The notes: generated by a model not told the origin, from the letters alone. A stretch of 64,000 bases of DNA from AG1 sp035559775 (GCA_035559775.1 DATMAU010000043.1:28858-92857), one strand, 5' to 3'; numbered from the stretch's first letter, positions 1 to 8,981 are shown. Made by a program: numbers and translations.

Positions 1-1091
1 GGGATCTTGTTGAGAATAGTGAGGAAGCTCTGAAGGCTTATATGAAGCTGCAGCAATACATGCCGGCTATCTATGCCAAGGCTTATGAGGATAGTGTTCT
101 ATTTATATACAATAGGCTTATCTCTCTCAACGAGGTCGGCAGCGATCTTCGTCTATATTCTATAGACTGCGATCAATTCCATAGATTTAATATGGAGAGG
201 GTGGGTAGATATAGCTTTAATGCCACCTCGACGCATGATACTAAGTATAGCGAGGATGTTAGGATGAGGGTAAGCTCCCTCTCAGAGATCCCGGAGGAGT
301 GGGGGAGGGCTGTTAAAAGGTTTAGCGAGGTTTTGAGCCCAGGTATTGATAGGAACGATGAGTATAGATTCTACCAGGTATTGATAGGAAGCTATGAGGG
401 CTATTCTGAGGAGTATAGGGAGAGGCTTAAAGGGCATGTGATCAAGATGCTAAGGGAAGCTAAGATCCACACATCATGGGAGAAGATCGATGAGGAGTAC
501 GAGAGGAAAGCTCTAAAGCTGGTTGATAAGGCTTTAGATGATCAGAGGTTCCAAGAGATCTTCTCACCGTTGTGGGAGAAAGTCAAGATCATGGGGATGA
601 TCAAATCGCTATCCCTCACAACCCTCAAGATAACATCACCAGGTGTCGCTGATATCTATCAAGGTACAGAGAGCTGGAGATACCTGTTAACCGATCCCGA
701 TAACAGGCTACCAGTAAACTTCGATGAGCTAGAGAGGAAACTCCCGGAGAAGTTCCATATCTCGCTTCTAGAGAACATGGAGGATGGCAGGATCAAGATG
801 CTCTTAACAGCAAAACTCCTCAACCTCAGAAAAAGCATGGAGAGGTTCTTCATAGAATCAAGCTACAAGCCCCTCAAAACACCACCAGGGTTCTGTGGAT
901 ATGTGAGAGGAGACAGGGTGCTCGTCATAGTGAGAACTCTCGTGACGAAGAGTATAGAGAAAGAAATAAAGATATCAAGAGGATCCTATGTGGACGTCAT
1001 AACAGGAGAATATATCGAAGGAGAGAGAATCAGGGTCGATGATATAAGACAAAAGATCCCAGTAATTCTGGTTAAAGAGGCCAATAAATAG
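1..1091 (+). CDS. treY: Malto-oligosyltrehalose synthase, C-terminal part (5' end outside window)
   Basis: TreY is a GH13-family enzyme that isomerises the reducing-end alpha-1,4 link of maltodextrins to alpha-1,1, the first step of the TreY-TreZ trehalose route. The frame is open from base 3, with coding upstream of the first ATG at 42, so the gene runs in from the left edge. Seen: the TreY-type THDTKYSEDVR motif about 65 residues after that ATG, a DIYQGTE motif, and DPDNRLPVN, all in the order expected for the last half of the family (full length usually 700 or more residues). Its likely partner treZ is not visible. Identification is firm; activity cannot be judged because the N-terminal catalytic half is missing from the window. 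Confidence 0.9.
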   Translation, partial: DLVENSEEALKAYMKLQQYMPAIYAKAYEDSVLFIYNRLISLNEVGSDLRLYSIDCDQFHRFNMERVGRYSFNATSTHDTKYSEDVRMRVSSLSEIPEEWGRAVKRFSEVLSPGIDRNDEYRFYQVLIGSYEGYSEEYRERLKGHVIKMLREAKIHTSWEKIDEEYERKALKLVDKALDDQRFQEIFSPLWEKVKIMGMIKSLSLTTLKITSPGVADIYQGTESWRYLLTDPDNRLPVNFDELERKLPEKFHISLLENMEDGRIKMLLTAKLLNLRKSMERFFIESSYKPLKTPPGFCGYVRGDRVLVIVRTLVTKSIEKEIKISRGSYVDVITGEYIEGERIRVDDIRQKIPVILVKEANK

Positions 1092-1138
1092 TCAATCCTG
1101 CATCACTAATTATTGGGGTTTAGCCTCTGAACGGCTCT

Positions 1139-1981
1139 GTGAGGCTTTTAAAATCCAGCGAGCTAGGTGATCGTGTAGAGCTTGGCGAGGTACTTGATAC
1201 CATTATCCATGGTGACTGTGTTGATGTCCTGAAGAGGCTCCCCTCCGAGGCTGTTGATATGGTTTTCTTCGATCCCCCCTATTTTCTACAGCTGCCTAGG
1301 GGTAAGAAGCTTGTTAGGTGGGGTGTTAGAACATTGGTTGAGAGTCCTGAGGAGTACTGGGATATCTTCTCAAGCTTTGAGGAGTACGATAGATTCATAG
1401 CCTCGTGCCTAGCAGAGGTTAGGCGGGTTATGAAGCCCAACGCGACTATCTGGGCTATTGGGACTTACCATAATATCTTCAGAATAGGCAAGATTATGCA
1501 GGATCTGGGTTTCTGGATATTAAACGATGTGATCTGGTTAAAGACTAACCCCATGCCCAACTGGCTCGGGGTAAGATTCACAAACGCTACAGAGACACTT
1601 ATATGGGCTGTGAGGGATAGGGATTCGAAGAAGTATACGTTTAACAAGGAGGCTGCGAGGAATTATTGCTATAAGGATTGGGGTAAGAAGCTCGCGTATA
1701 ACGTGTGGAGAATACCGATATGCTCAGGAGCTGAGAGACTCAAAGATGAGAAGGGTAAGAGGCTACACCCAACCCAGAAGCCCGAAGAACTCATGGAGAG
1801 GATAATCACGACCTCAACAAAACCAGGAGACCTTATCCTAGACCCAATGGCCGGGGTTGGAACCACAGGGGTTGTTGCAAAGAGGCTTGGAAGGCATTTC
1901 ATAATGATTGAGAAGGATGAGAGATACGTGTCAGCCGCACTAAACAGGATCCTAGCTATATCTTCTAGCAAGTCTCCATAA
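1139..1981 (+). CDS. HinfI/CcrM-like DNA adenine-N6 methyltransferase (beta class)
   Basis: 280 residues, GTG start. The motif order is that of beta-class amino-methyltransferases: the catalytic DPPY motif IV lies near the N-terminus (FFDPPYFLQL, about residue 45) and the SAM-binding motif I near the C-terminus (LDPMAGVGTTG). The middle (GTYHNIFRIGKIMQ, LNDVIWLKTNPMPN, TNATETLIWA) and HPTQKPEEL are the hallmarks of the HinfI/CcrM group, known to methylate adenine in GANTC. The protein stops right after motif I and lacks the extra C-terminal domain of CcrM (about 360 residues). No restriction endonuclease is adjacent, so it looks like an orphan methylase acting on chromosomal DNA. GANTC specificity is inferred from family resemblance only. 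Confidence 0.88.
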   Translation: MRLLKSSELGDRVELGEVLDTIIHGDCVDVLKRLPSEAVDMVFFDPPYFLQLPRGKKLVRWGVRTLVESPEEYWDIFSSFEEYDRFIASCLAEVRRVMKPNATIWAIGTYHNIFRIGKIMQDLGFWILNDVIWLKTNPMPNWLGVRFTNATETLIWAVRDRDSKKYTFNKEAARNYCYKDWGKKLAYNVWRIPICSGAERLKDEKGKRLHPTQKPEELMERIITTSTKPGDLILDPMAGVGTTGVVAKRLGRHFIMIEKDERYVSAALNRILAISSSKSP

Positions 1982-1995
1982 CCCTAAGAATCATT

Positions 1996-2040
1996 GATTA
2001 GGAGGTTCTCTTCTAATCCGGGAATGACTATAATATAGTC
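1996..2040. terminator. Inverted repeats between convergent genes
   Basis: Two inverted repeats fill the gap between convergent genes: GATTAG/CTAATC (1996-2001 and 2013-2018, extendable by a wobble pair) and GACTATA-A-TATAGTC (2026-2040). They are placed as a bidirectional terminator would be, but archaeal termination mainly uses T-tracts, so the function is inferred. Confidence 0.35.
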
Positions 2041-2097
2041 TTACTAAGCCTATAGGAATATAAAATCGAGGCTCCGTCTAGACCGTTGTATAGATGT

Positions 2098-3474
2098 CTA
2101 GCTAGATCCTCTAGCAACTCTAGCTAGAAGCTCTTCCAATATTGATGAGAGCTTCTCAACCTCCTCTTCCCTATGGATGAGCGAGGGTAGCAGGTGGGCT
2201 AGCTTCTCACTAACGTATAGGATACCGTTAACCCTTGAGTATAGGTGGAATAGATACTCCATCTCTCCCGTCTTGCTCCATCTAAGCTCATAAACATCCC
2301 TACCATTTCTTGGCCTCGCTCTTGTGAAGTGGATCCCAACCATGGTTCCCGCACCTGTTGTCCAGCATATATTGCCATGCTCCTCACACACTCTATCCGC
2401 CTTTCTTCTAAAATTATTCCACATGCTGTTAGCCCTCTCATATAGAGATCTGTTCTGTGAGAGGTGCTTAACCATGGCATGGCCAGCGGCCATGTTGATC
2501 GGGTTGCCGACGAATGTCCCGCCGTGGAAGGATCTGGATCTTGGGTCTTTATATTTTATATGATCCAGTAGCTCCATGATCTCAGACCTACCGCCAAAAG
2601 CACCTGCCCCAGCAAAACCCCCGCCAACTATTTTGCCAAGCACCACGAGATCTGCTTTTACTCCGAAATACTCTTGAGCGCCTCCTGGAGCTAGTCTGAA
2701 CCCTGTTATAACCTCATCGAAGATCAATAGAGACCCGTATCTGTGTGAGAGATCCCTCAAACCCCTCAGATAACCATCGAGAGGCTCTATGCACCCGCCA
2801 GCACCTAGGACAGGCTCAACTATTATAGCTGCTACCTCGTGTTTCTTCAAGGCCCGCTCAACAGCATCTAGATCGTTGAAGGGAACAGCTATAGTCTGTC
2901 CAGTGATCTCTTCTGGAAGCCCAGCTGATTCAGGGCCTGTGAAGGGAGGCGTTACTGCCACGTGGAGCAGGTCGAACCCGCCGTGCCACCCACCCTCGAT
3001 CTTGATCACTTGTTTCCTCTTGGTATAGGCTCTAGCAAGCCTTAATGTATACATGTTAGCCTCTGTCCCACTATTAGTGAACCTAACCATCTCAAGCCCC
3101 GGAACCACTCTTGAGAGGAGCTCAGCATATTCAACAGCATATGGGTTCTCAAACCCAAGATGAGTCCCCTTCCCCATAGCCTCTAGAACAGCGTCTATAA
3201 CGAGTCTGGGTCTATGACCAAGAATATGGGTTCCATGACCCATCCAGAAATCGATATACTCGTTACCATCGATATCCCATACCCTTGTCCCATCAGCCCT
3301 CTCTATATAGGGCGGGTAAGGCTTCATAAACCTAGCAGTATATGTAACGCCTCCTGGGAGGATCCTGTATGCTCTTTCGAAAAGCTCTCTACTTCTCCTA
3401 GTCCTCTCAATATATATCCTCTCAGACTCCGCAGAGATCTTTTTAAGGGTCTCCTCATCCACGGGGAGGCTCAT
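2098..3474 (-). CDS. Class III aminotransferase, glutamate-1-semialdehyde aminomutase (HemL)-like
   Basis: 458-residue PLP enzyme of the HemL branch of fold-type I aminotransferases. Visible: LPGGVTYTARF near residue 40, the NSGTEANMYT phosphate-binding segment at about 134, DEVITGFR at about 253 and the PLP lysine in VVLGKIVGGGF (about K281). Its start lies 5 nt from the stop of the dehydrogenase-like gene upstream (3480-4460), so the two are probably one transcript. That pairing, and the absence of other tetrapyrrole genes here, argues against plain heme synthesis and for an amino-acid aminotransferase, aminomutase or racemase role. The archaeal HemL family contains several functions, so the substrate is left open. 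Confidence 0.8.
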   Translation of the reverse strand: MSLPVDEETLKKISAESERIYIERTRRSRELFERAYRILPGGVTYTARFMKPYPPYIERADGTRVWDIDGNEYIDFWMGHGTHILGHRPRLVIDAVLEAMGKGTHLGFENPYAVEYAELLSRVVPGLEMVRFTNSGTEANMYTLRLARAYTKRKQVIKIEGGWHGGFDLLHVAVTPPFTGPESAGLPEEITGQTIAVPFNDLDAVERALKKHEVAAIIVEPVLGAGGCIEPLDGYLRGLRDLSHRYGSLLIFDEVITGFRLAPGGAQEYFGVKADLVVLGKIVGGGFAGAGAFGGRSEIMELLDHIKYKDPRSRSFHGGTFVGNPINMAAGHAMVKHLSQNRSLYERANSMWNNFRRKADRVCEEHGNICWTTGAGTMVGIHFTRARPRNGRDVYELRWSKTGEMEYLFHLYSRVNGILYVSEKLAHLLPSLIHREEEVEKLSSILEELLARVARGSS

Positions 3475-3479
3475 GATAG

Positions 3480-4460
3480 CTACCTCTGGAACCTGATCTT
3501 GAATGGGAGAAGCTCAGTTATAAAGTTGAGACCAGGCGGTAGAGTATGGATCCTCTCTGCAACATTCAAAACCATAGCCACTGTCCCCAGATCCCCGTGG
3601 GTTCCGCTACTCCTCCAGACAATACTCGTATCCTCTCCCTCGATGGAGATCTCTTCATACTCGGGGGCTCCTACATATGCGTGGAACTCGACCCTTACGA
3701 TCTCTTCGTCTCCGACATAGCCTGACCCGTATCCAACCACACCCCTATTCCTCCCTTTCTCAACCCTTACGCCATGGGACTCCACAGGATCTTCCGCTGG
3801 GACTGGTTTCTGGGTCTCGACAACCCTAGTGAGGTTCAGATCTCCCGCCAGGGCTACCAGGTATATGGACTCTGCATAGCCAACATGCCCCGTGACCTCG
3901 CCCCTAGCTAGCTTCTCTCCAAACACCACAGGATCTTCACCAACACCGACCTTCTTCCTAAAAGGCTCTCTCCTCTTAGCGGCATCAAGAGATCTAATAA
4001 CCTTTATCCTTTTAACAGCGGGTAATGAGGCAGCGATCGTCACCACCAATGTGTCGAAGAGAAAGCCCGGGTTAATACCAGCACCAATAATAGCTACACC
4101 GTATCTCTTAGCAATCTCGTCAAGTCTCGTAGCAAGCACAGGGTATCTATAGTATGGGTAGGAAAGAGTCTCACACGTTGATACAACATCAACACCTAGC
4201 CTGGCAATAGATACTATCTGGTCAAAAACCCTATCTAGATAGGATCCCGTGGCATGTATAACCACATCAGCACCCATAAGAGATGAAAGGTCGCTGGTAA
4301 TCTTAACACCAATACCCCCTATACCGAGTACATCACCAACGTCCTTACCAAGAATACTTTTATCGATATCAACAACCCCTATAACCTCATAGCCCCTCTT
4401 GAGAGCAAGCCTTGCAGCAAGCCTACCTATAGCACCAAAACCATAGAAACCGACTCTCAA
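3480..4460 (-). CDS. DapB-like oxidoreductase resembling 2,4-diaminopentanoate dehydrogenase
   Basis: 326 residues with an N-terminal Rossmann nucleotide-binding motif (GFYGFGAIGRLAA), an acidic residue after strand 2 (VVDID), and a C-terminal dihydrodipicolinate-reductase-like alpha/beta domain (GAGINPGFLFDTL, GHVGYAES). The layout matches 2,4-diaminopentanoate dehydrogenase of clostridial ornithine degradation better than true DapB, which is shorter (about 270) and has a different lysine motif. It is first in a two-gene operon with the HemL-like aminotransferase. Inferred job: NAD(P)-dependent oxidative deamination, or reduction, of an amino acid whose amino group the partner moves. No ortholog of the ornithine aminomutase is seen here. 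Confidence 0.65.
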   Translation of the reverse strand: MRVGFYGFGAIGRLAARLALKRGYEVIGVVDIDKSILGKDVGDVLGIGGIGVKITSDLSSLMGADVVIHATGSYLDRVFDQIVSIARLGVDVVSTCETLSYPYYRYPVLATRLDEIAKRYGVAIIGAGINPGFLFDTLVVTIAASLPAVKRIKVIRSLDAAKRREPFRKKVGVGEDPVVFGEKLARGEVTGHVGYAESIYLVALAGDLNLTRVVETQKPVPAEDPVESHGVRVEKGRNRGVVGYGSGYVGDEEIVRVEFHAYVGAPEYEEISIEGEDTSIVWRSSGTHGDLGTVAMVLNVAERIHTLPPGLNFITELLPFKIRFQR

Positions 4461-4791
4461 AACACCACCGATAGTTTAGTCCTGTTGAGCAGAATAAAAG
4501 ACAAGGGATTCTATATAGTAATGATCCTTAGGATCTCCTAAAGCTCTAGAAATTCCAGTCTCTGTAAACCGTTTTTATCTACACAGGAATCCTCGATGAT
4601 ATTTCGGTGCTTAGGCCTATCTATAGAATAACGGAGACCTAGCAGGGGGGCTGATAACAATTCGTATAACTCTTATAGGAACGAGAGCTTGTTAAGGCTT
4701 GCACTACGTCTAGATCCCAGGCCCATTGATCCCTGTTCTGATCTTTTAATATCATGTACTTCTACTAAATCACACCCTCAGAACCGCTGGC
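4461..4791. other. Intergenic stretch without recognised gene
   Basis: 331 bases between two leftward operons. I found no convincing coding frame, tRNA or C/D-box pattern. The right end presumably holds the 3' end of the methyltransferase transcript and the left end the promoter of the oxidoreductase operon. Confidence 0.4.
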
Positions 4792-5445
4792 CTAACCCTT
4801 AAAGAGTCTGAGAAGCATCACAGGGAACCTATAGATCCTTCTCCTATGACTCTCAAACACAGCTGGGATCTCCATGTTATATATACCCAGAACTTCTGTG
4901 TTAAAACCCTCCCGGGAGGAGATTTTTCTTATAAGTTCCAGGGATTCTTCGTTATATTTATGTATAGAATATATAGTATCAGAGGCCTTCATAGCTGTTC
5001 TTAGAAAGGCCAGGTCAGATCCCCTTCTATGGACACCGAATGGAGGATTCATGACCGCTGACCCAAAGCTTCTCAACGATCCTTGAAACAGATCCCAACA
5101 TATAATCTCAACCCTATCGCTTAACCCTAGCTTTGAGAGATTCTTCTTAGCATCAACGAGATCCTCGCACGATATATCTATACATAACACCTCATCAACA
5201 CCCATTATAGCTAAAGCTGCAGCTATCCTCCCGGTTCCACACCCAAGATCGGAGGCTCTTTTACCAAGATCCCCTTTTAAGGCTGCTGTGAACACGACCT
5301 CGGCTACAAGCCATGAGGGTGTGGGGTATTGTTCAAGAAAGATCTTGGGTTTTTTAAAGCCTGGGATTTCCTCTAAGATTTTCTCGAGATTCTTCTTAGT
5401 AATGCTAAAGCCTTCATGGTTTGGTTTGGTTGGCTCAACCATCAT
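4792..5445 (-). CDS. METTL5-like SAM-dependent RNA methyltransferase
   Basis: 217 residues, class I methyltransferase. Motif I is DLGCGTGR (about 66-73), the catalytic motif is NPPFG (133-137), and it has the diagnostic METTL5 features LEQYPTP (37-43), DLAFLRTA after the catalytic motif and YSIHK. Eukaryotic METTL5 makes the N6-methyladenosine in helix 44 of small-subunit rRNA, so 16S rRNA is the likely target here. The start codon overlaps the dipeptidase stop by one base (TAATG), implying translational coupling; a second ATG follows immediately at 5442. No Trm112 partner gene is nearby. Confidence 0.8.
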   Translation of the reverse strand: MMVEPTKPNHEGFSITKKNLEKILEEIPGFKKPKIFLEQYPTPSWLVAEVVFTAALKGDLGKRASDLGCGTGRIAAALAIMGVDEVLCIDISCEDLVDAKKNLSKLGLSDRVEIICWDLFQGSLRSFGSAVMNPPFGVHRRGSDLAFLRTAMKASDTIYSIHKYNEESLELIRKISSREGFNTEVLGIYNMEIPAVFESHRRRIYRFPVMLLRLFKG

Positions 5446-6500
5446 TATATTTGCAGCCTATCCCCCCATCTATTCTCATGAGCCCTTATGACCCTTGCAA
5501 CATTCTCCCAAGCCATCTTCCTCAGATCGTTATCACCCATACCCAGTCCTGCGAGCCTCTCTAGAAGCCTGGGAAGTTTAGAAGCGTCTTCAAGCCCCTC
5601 GGGGGTTTTCTCTATTCCGAAATAGTCTGTCCCTATAGCCAGGATATCTGGGCCATAGCGTCTCCAGACCTCTACCACATGTTTGGCGAGATCGTCTATA
5701 GATGGTTTACCACCTATGGTTGAGGTTATGAGGGTAAATCCAATAACGCCCCCGCTTCTCTTTATACCCTCAAGGATCTCGTCGTCAGCGTTTCTCAAAC
5801 TCTTGTGAACAGCATTATAATTAGAATGGCTAGCTATTACAGGTAGTTTGGACAATGATAACACATCCAAAGCGGTCTTCTTACTAGCGTGTGATATGTC
5901 GAGTATGATCCCGAGCTCATTAGCTATTCTCACAAGATCCTCGCCATTCTCTGTTAACCCATAGTCCTTCTTCGACCTGCATGACGAGGCATACTTATTA
6001 TCATAGTTCCACGTTATGGTAAGGCTCCTAATCCCGAGCATGTGGAGGATCTCGAGATCCTCAGGCCTCCCCACAGGATCCGAGCCCTCGAGGCTAATCA
6101 GGATCCCTATACCCTCGCTCTCAACCCTAGCCAGGTCTCCTGGTCTCGCTACGAGCCTGAGTTTATTCTGGTATCTCTTAACAAGATTCCTGTATATATG
6201 TATATGTTCTATAACATCGCCCAGAGATCCTAGCACGGGGACTAGGGATTCGTGCCAAGAGCCGTAGAGCTTCTCAAGCCTCTCAAGGATCACGGGGCTC
6301 CAAACAGCGTTACCGGGGAAAATCGCTCCGAAGATCAGTCTAACCCCTCCTCTAGAGTATTTCGGGATATCACCGTGCCTCCCCTCAAGATCTTGATCGA
6401 ACGTTATACCAAGATCCCTATTAACCTTCGGATCAAAACCACCCGTTTTTATAGCATATGATATATCTTGATGCATATCGGCAATCATATAGCGGGGCAT
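5445..6500 (-). CDS. Membrane dipeptidase (renal dipeptidase, peptidase M19 family)
   Basis: Zinc dipeptidase of the amidohydrolase fold. The first metal motif reads DMHQD (H-x-D) a few residues from the chosen start. Further ligands and motifs: LISLEGSDPVG, ILDISHAS, VIASHSN and AIGTDYFG, in family order. The start is set at the ATG at 6500 (MPRYMIADMHQD) rather than 20 codons upstream, because a TATA-like TTTAAATATA lies at 6531-6540 on the same strand, about 35 bases before that ATG, and would place transcription start just ahead of it. Coupled by a 1-base overlap to the METTL5-like gene. Probable role: cleavage of dipeptides for peptide catabolism. Confidence 0.85.
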   Translation of the reverse strand: MPRYMIADMHQDISYAIKTGGFDPKVNRDLGITFDQDLEGRHGDIPKYSRGGVRLIFGAIFPGNAVWSPVILERLEKLYGSWHESLVPVLGSLGDVIEHIHIYRNLVKRYQNKLRLVARPGDLARVESEGIGILISLEGSDPVGRPEDLEILHMLGIRSLTITWNYDNKYASSCRSKKDYGLTENGEDLVRIANELGIILDISHASKKTALDVLSLSKLPVIASHSNYNAVHKSLRNADDEILEGIKRSGGVIGFTLITSTIGGKPSIDDLAKHVVEVWRRYGPDILAIGTDYFGIEKTPEGLEDASKLPRLLERLAGLGMGDNDLRKMAWENVARVIRAHENRWGDRLQI

Positions 6501-6530
6501 AGTAGCACCAAGAACAAATATGCATCCAAG

Positions 6531-6540
6531 TATATTTAAA
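6531..6540 (-). promoter_or_regulatory. TATA box of the dipeptidase-methyltransferase operon
   Basis: TTTAAATATA on the minus strand, centred about 35 bases before the ATG at 6500. It decides the start of the M19 peptidase; the ATG further upstream would lie within or before the promoter. Confidence 0.55.
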
Positions 6541-6602
6541 TAGGGGATCCCTCTCAACAAGGCTGCAAGTTAATAACAGCGATATTAGCTATTAAGAGGA
6601 GC

Positions 6603-7145
6603 ATGTATTGTGGGAGTTTGAAACATCCGCACGAGATCCATAGAGAGCTTGGGCCGAGAAGTGCTAGGGTCTATGAGGTAACCATAAGCACTTCGAGGTA
6701 TGAGGCAATGATGAGGGGTGAGAGCTATACAGATGAATCTGGCGACATAATAGTTTCAATGCTGACTAGGCACGGACATAGCCTTGTTGGTAGAAAATTG
6801 CTCAGAGACGATCCCGTTGAGATTAGGAAAACGGTAGAAGGGCTCCTCAGCAGTGACGATGTGGATGTAATCATAACCACAGGGGGCACGGGGATCTCGA
6901 GGACAGACTCGACTATAGAGGCTATAAGACCCTTGATAGAGAAGGAGATAGAGGGCTTCGGCGAGATCTTTAGGTTTGTAAGCTTCCAGAGGATAGGGTC
7001 TGCAGCGATGCTCACAAGGACTTTAGCTGGTGTGTCTAGAGGTAAGTTGTTAATAGTGCTCCCAGGATCTCCTGACGCTGTTAGGACAGGGCTTGAGATA
7101 ATATTGCCAGAGATCCCCCATATACTATACCTTATAAAACACTAG
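6603..7145 (+). CDS. moaB: MoaB/MogA-family molybdopterin biosynthesis protein
   Basis: 180 residues, a single MoCF-binding domain. Seen: VYEVTISTSRYEA at the domain start, TDESGDII, DVIITTGGTGISRTDSTIEAI (the MPT-binding TTGGTG and D-x-T), and LPGSPDAVRTGLE. This family adenylylates molybdopterin before insertion of Mo or W; hyperthermophiles usually use it for tungstopterin enzymes. It diverges from the dipeptidase operon and no other moa/moe genes are in the window. Confidence 0.85.
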   Translation: MYCGSLKHPHEIHRELGPRSARVYEVTISTSRYEAMMRGESYTDESGDIIVSMLTRHGHSLVGRKLLRDDPVEIRKTVEGLLSSDDVDVIITTGGTGISRTDSTIEAIRPLIEKEIEGFGEIFRFVSFQRIGSAAMLTRTLAGVSRGKLLIVLPGSPDAVRTGLEIILPEIPHILYLIKH

Positions 7146-7174
7146 CGTAGGCTCTGAAAAAACATTTGGTGGTA

Positions 7175-8929
7175 TTAACCGATGTTTTTCTTAAGGAACA
7201 TGATCCCTGGCAGGAGTATCTCCATCGCGCTCTTAGCACCCAATACGTAATGCCCCATATCGGGGATCACGTGCAGCTCGAACCTCTTCCCAAGCTCGAG
7301 GAGCCTCTGGGCGTATCTGAGCACAGGCCTTAGAGGCGTTCTCGTATCGTTCTGAGGATGTATAAGGCATAACGGCGCCTTGAGCCTTTCAGCATAGTTT
7401 ATAGCGGATCTCTCTCTCCATAGATCTCTCTTACCATCGAAGAGAAGTAGAGCGAATTGTTTGAATAAGGAGTCGCCTAGCTCGTACATCTCCTCCCAGT
7501 CTGGGACAGAAGCCCCTGCTACAGCAGCGTCCCAGACGTCCGGCTCCTTAACAGAGGCCCAGACACCCATAAAGCCGCCATAGCTATAGCCGAAGATAGC
7601 AACTTTGCTTGCAAGCCCTGTCTCCCTAGCCCATCTAGCTGCGTAAACCACATCCATTAGATCGCCTCCCCCGGGATCCCCTATATCGAGTCTCCTGAAC
7701 TCCTCACCATAGCCTGTAGAACCCCTGAAGTTGGGTGCCACGACGTGGTATCCACTTGCCACGAGAGATGCTATCATACCGCTCCACATATCTGGCACCT
7801 CCCACCATGGGCCTCCGTGGACAAAGATCACTGTTGGTCCCGGTCTAGGGGCTATTCTGCTTTCTATAACGAATGTGGGTATTTCCAGCCCATCGAAGCT
7901 CCTTATCCTGGTGAAATAAACCCTTCCAAGTCTTCTGGCAACGTTTCGCGAGAGCCTCGAGCTAGCTATATCTCTATAGCCGCCTTCAAGACCGACGCTA
8001 ATTATTCTGGGCGGCGATGTAAGGGAAGATCTTCCGAGGATAAACCTCTTACCAGCTCTATAATACGTTGCTGAACCGCTATAGCCCGGGGGTAGCGGGA
8101 TCTCTTTTCCATCGACATAGAGCCTAACCCTGCCATCCCTCTTTCCCAAGAACCATGCCTTCTCGTCATCAAGCCAGCTATAATATATATACTCGGTCAC
8201 CCTATGTCTCAGATGATCTGTGCGGGATGTTCTCAAAGGCTCTAACACCATGCTCTTGGGATCCAGGGTATATAGTCTATAGGGCCCAGTGTAGTTTGAT
8301 GTGAAAAGCAGCTTCCCACCTCTACTGATCACGGGTCCTGTGTTGCTCGAACCCTTCTTGGGAGTGTATATGTTAAGCTTACCGCTATGTATATCTAGAA
8401 TGAAGATCTCTGAGGATCTTGCATCTCCGGCAAGCCAGCCAGCACCTGTTACAAGATCACCCTTTATGCTTGATACGAAGGAGGCCCCGGAGAGCCTCTG
8501 GATCATCTCAGCTTTCTCACCTGGCCTTGCGATCCACACACCTGTCCCTCCCTCGATCACACCTGAAAAAGCCGCTTTCTCCCCATCTAGCGCGAGCCCA
8601 AGGATCCTTGTTGGTTTAAAACCCTCTACTTCGATCTTCTCCCCAGTCTCTGGGTTTGCGAAGACGACCGTTGCGAGCTCCTTACCTGCTGTAACATCAC
8701 GGGTATATACAAATAATCTCGAGTCCTCGTCCGCAGCTGCTGAAAGGATCCTCTCGCCGCTTGTTAGCCTGATCCTCTCGCCCGTCTCAAGATCGAGCGA
8801 GTATAGATCCATAGACCCCTCCTGTGTAGATGCGTATATAAGTCTCTTACCACTAGAGATCCCGATAACCATATAGCTTGGGAGTCTGACTATCTCCTCC
8901 ACTATCGAGACAATCTCGCTGTAGGACAT
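7175..8929 (-). CDS. S9-family acylaminoacyl-peptidase / prolyl oligopeptidase-like
   Basis: 584 residues: an N-terminal beta-propeller (repeated strands such as LYSLDLETGERIRLT and IFILDIHSGKLNIY, about residues 20-310) followed by an alpha/beta hydrolase domain. Catalytic triad by motif: Ser about 449 in FGYSYGGF, Asp about 528 in PQNDTRTP and His about 560 in DMGHY; the oxyanion HGGP is at about 371. Length matches the archaeal acylaminoacyl-peptidases (about 580). No signal peptide, so cytoplasmic. Function: release of acylated or blocked N-terminal residues from short peptides. Its promoter is in the A+T-rich divergent region at 8957-8981. Confidence 0.9.
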   Translation of the reverse strand: MSYSEIVSIVEEIVRLPSYMVIGISSGKRLIYASTQEGSMDLYSLDLETGERIRLTSGERILSAAADEDSRLFVYTRDVTAGKELATVVFANPETGEKIEVEGFKPTRILGLALDGEKAAFSGVIEGGTGVWIARPGEKAEMIQRLSGASFVSSIKGDLVTGAGWLAGDARSSEIFILDIHSGKLNIYTPKKGSSNTGPVISRGGKLLFTSNYTGPYRLYTLDPKSMVLEPLRTSRTDHLRHRVTEYIYYSWLDDEKAWFLGKRDGRVRLYVDGKEIPLPPGYSGSATYYRAGKRFILGRSSLTSPPRIISVGLEGGYRDIASSRLSRNVARRLGRVYFTRIRSFDGLEIPTFVIESRIAPRPGPTVIFVHGGPWWEVPDMWSGMIASLVASGYHVVAPNFRGSTGYGEEFRRLDIGDPGGGDLMDVVYAARWARETGLASKVAIFGYSYGGFMGVWASVKEPDVWDAAVAGASVPDWEEMYELGDSLFKQFALLLFDGKRDLWRERSAINYAERLKAPLCLIHPQNDTRTPLRPVLRYAQRLLELGKRFELHVIPDMGHYVLGAKSAMEILLPGIMFLKKNIG

Positions 8930-8956
8930 GGTCTTATCTCCAATCTATCTCTGATT

Positions 8957-8981
8957 CAATATTAATATTATTAATATTAAT
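8957..8981. promoter_or_regulatory. A+T-rich ATTAAT/AATATT repeat in divergent promoter region
   Basis: A run of reiterated AATATTA units between the leftward peptidase (start 8929) and the rightward TFE gene (start 9048). On the minus strand a TTAATATT lies about 34 bases before the peptidase ATG, a suitable TATA distance. The TFE gene has its own TATA-like AAATTATATT at 9014-9023, about 30 bases before its ATG. Confidence 0.45.

Noticed and set aside
3214..3720. Long open frame opposite the aminotransferase and oxidoreductase genes
   Set aside because: Lies entirely antisense to two well-supported genes; typical shadow frame created by their codon bias.
8301..8876. 191-codon antisense frame over the S9 peptidase
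   Set aside because: No family resemblance; Ser/Pro-rich composition arises from the complement of the sense codons.
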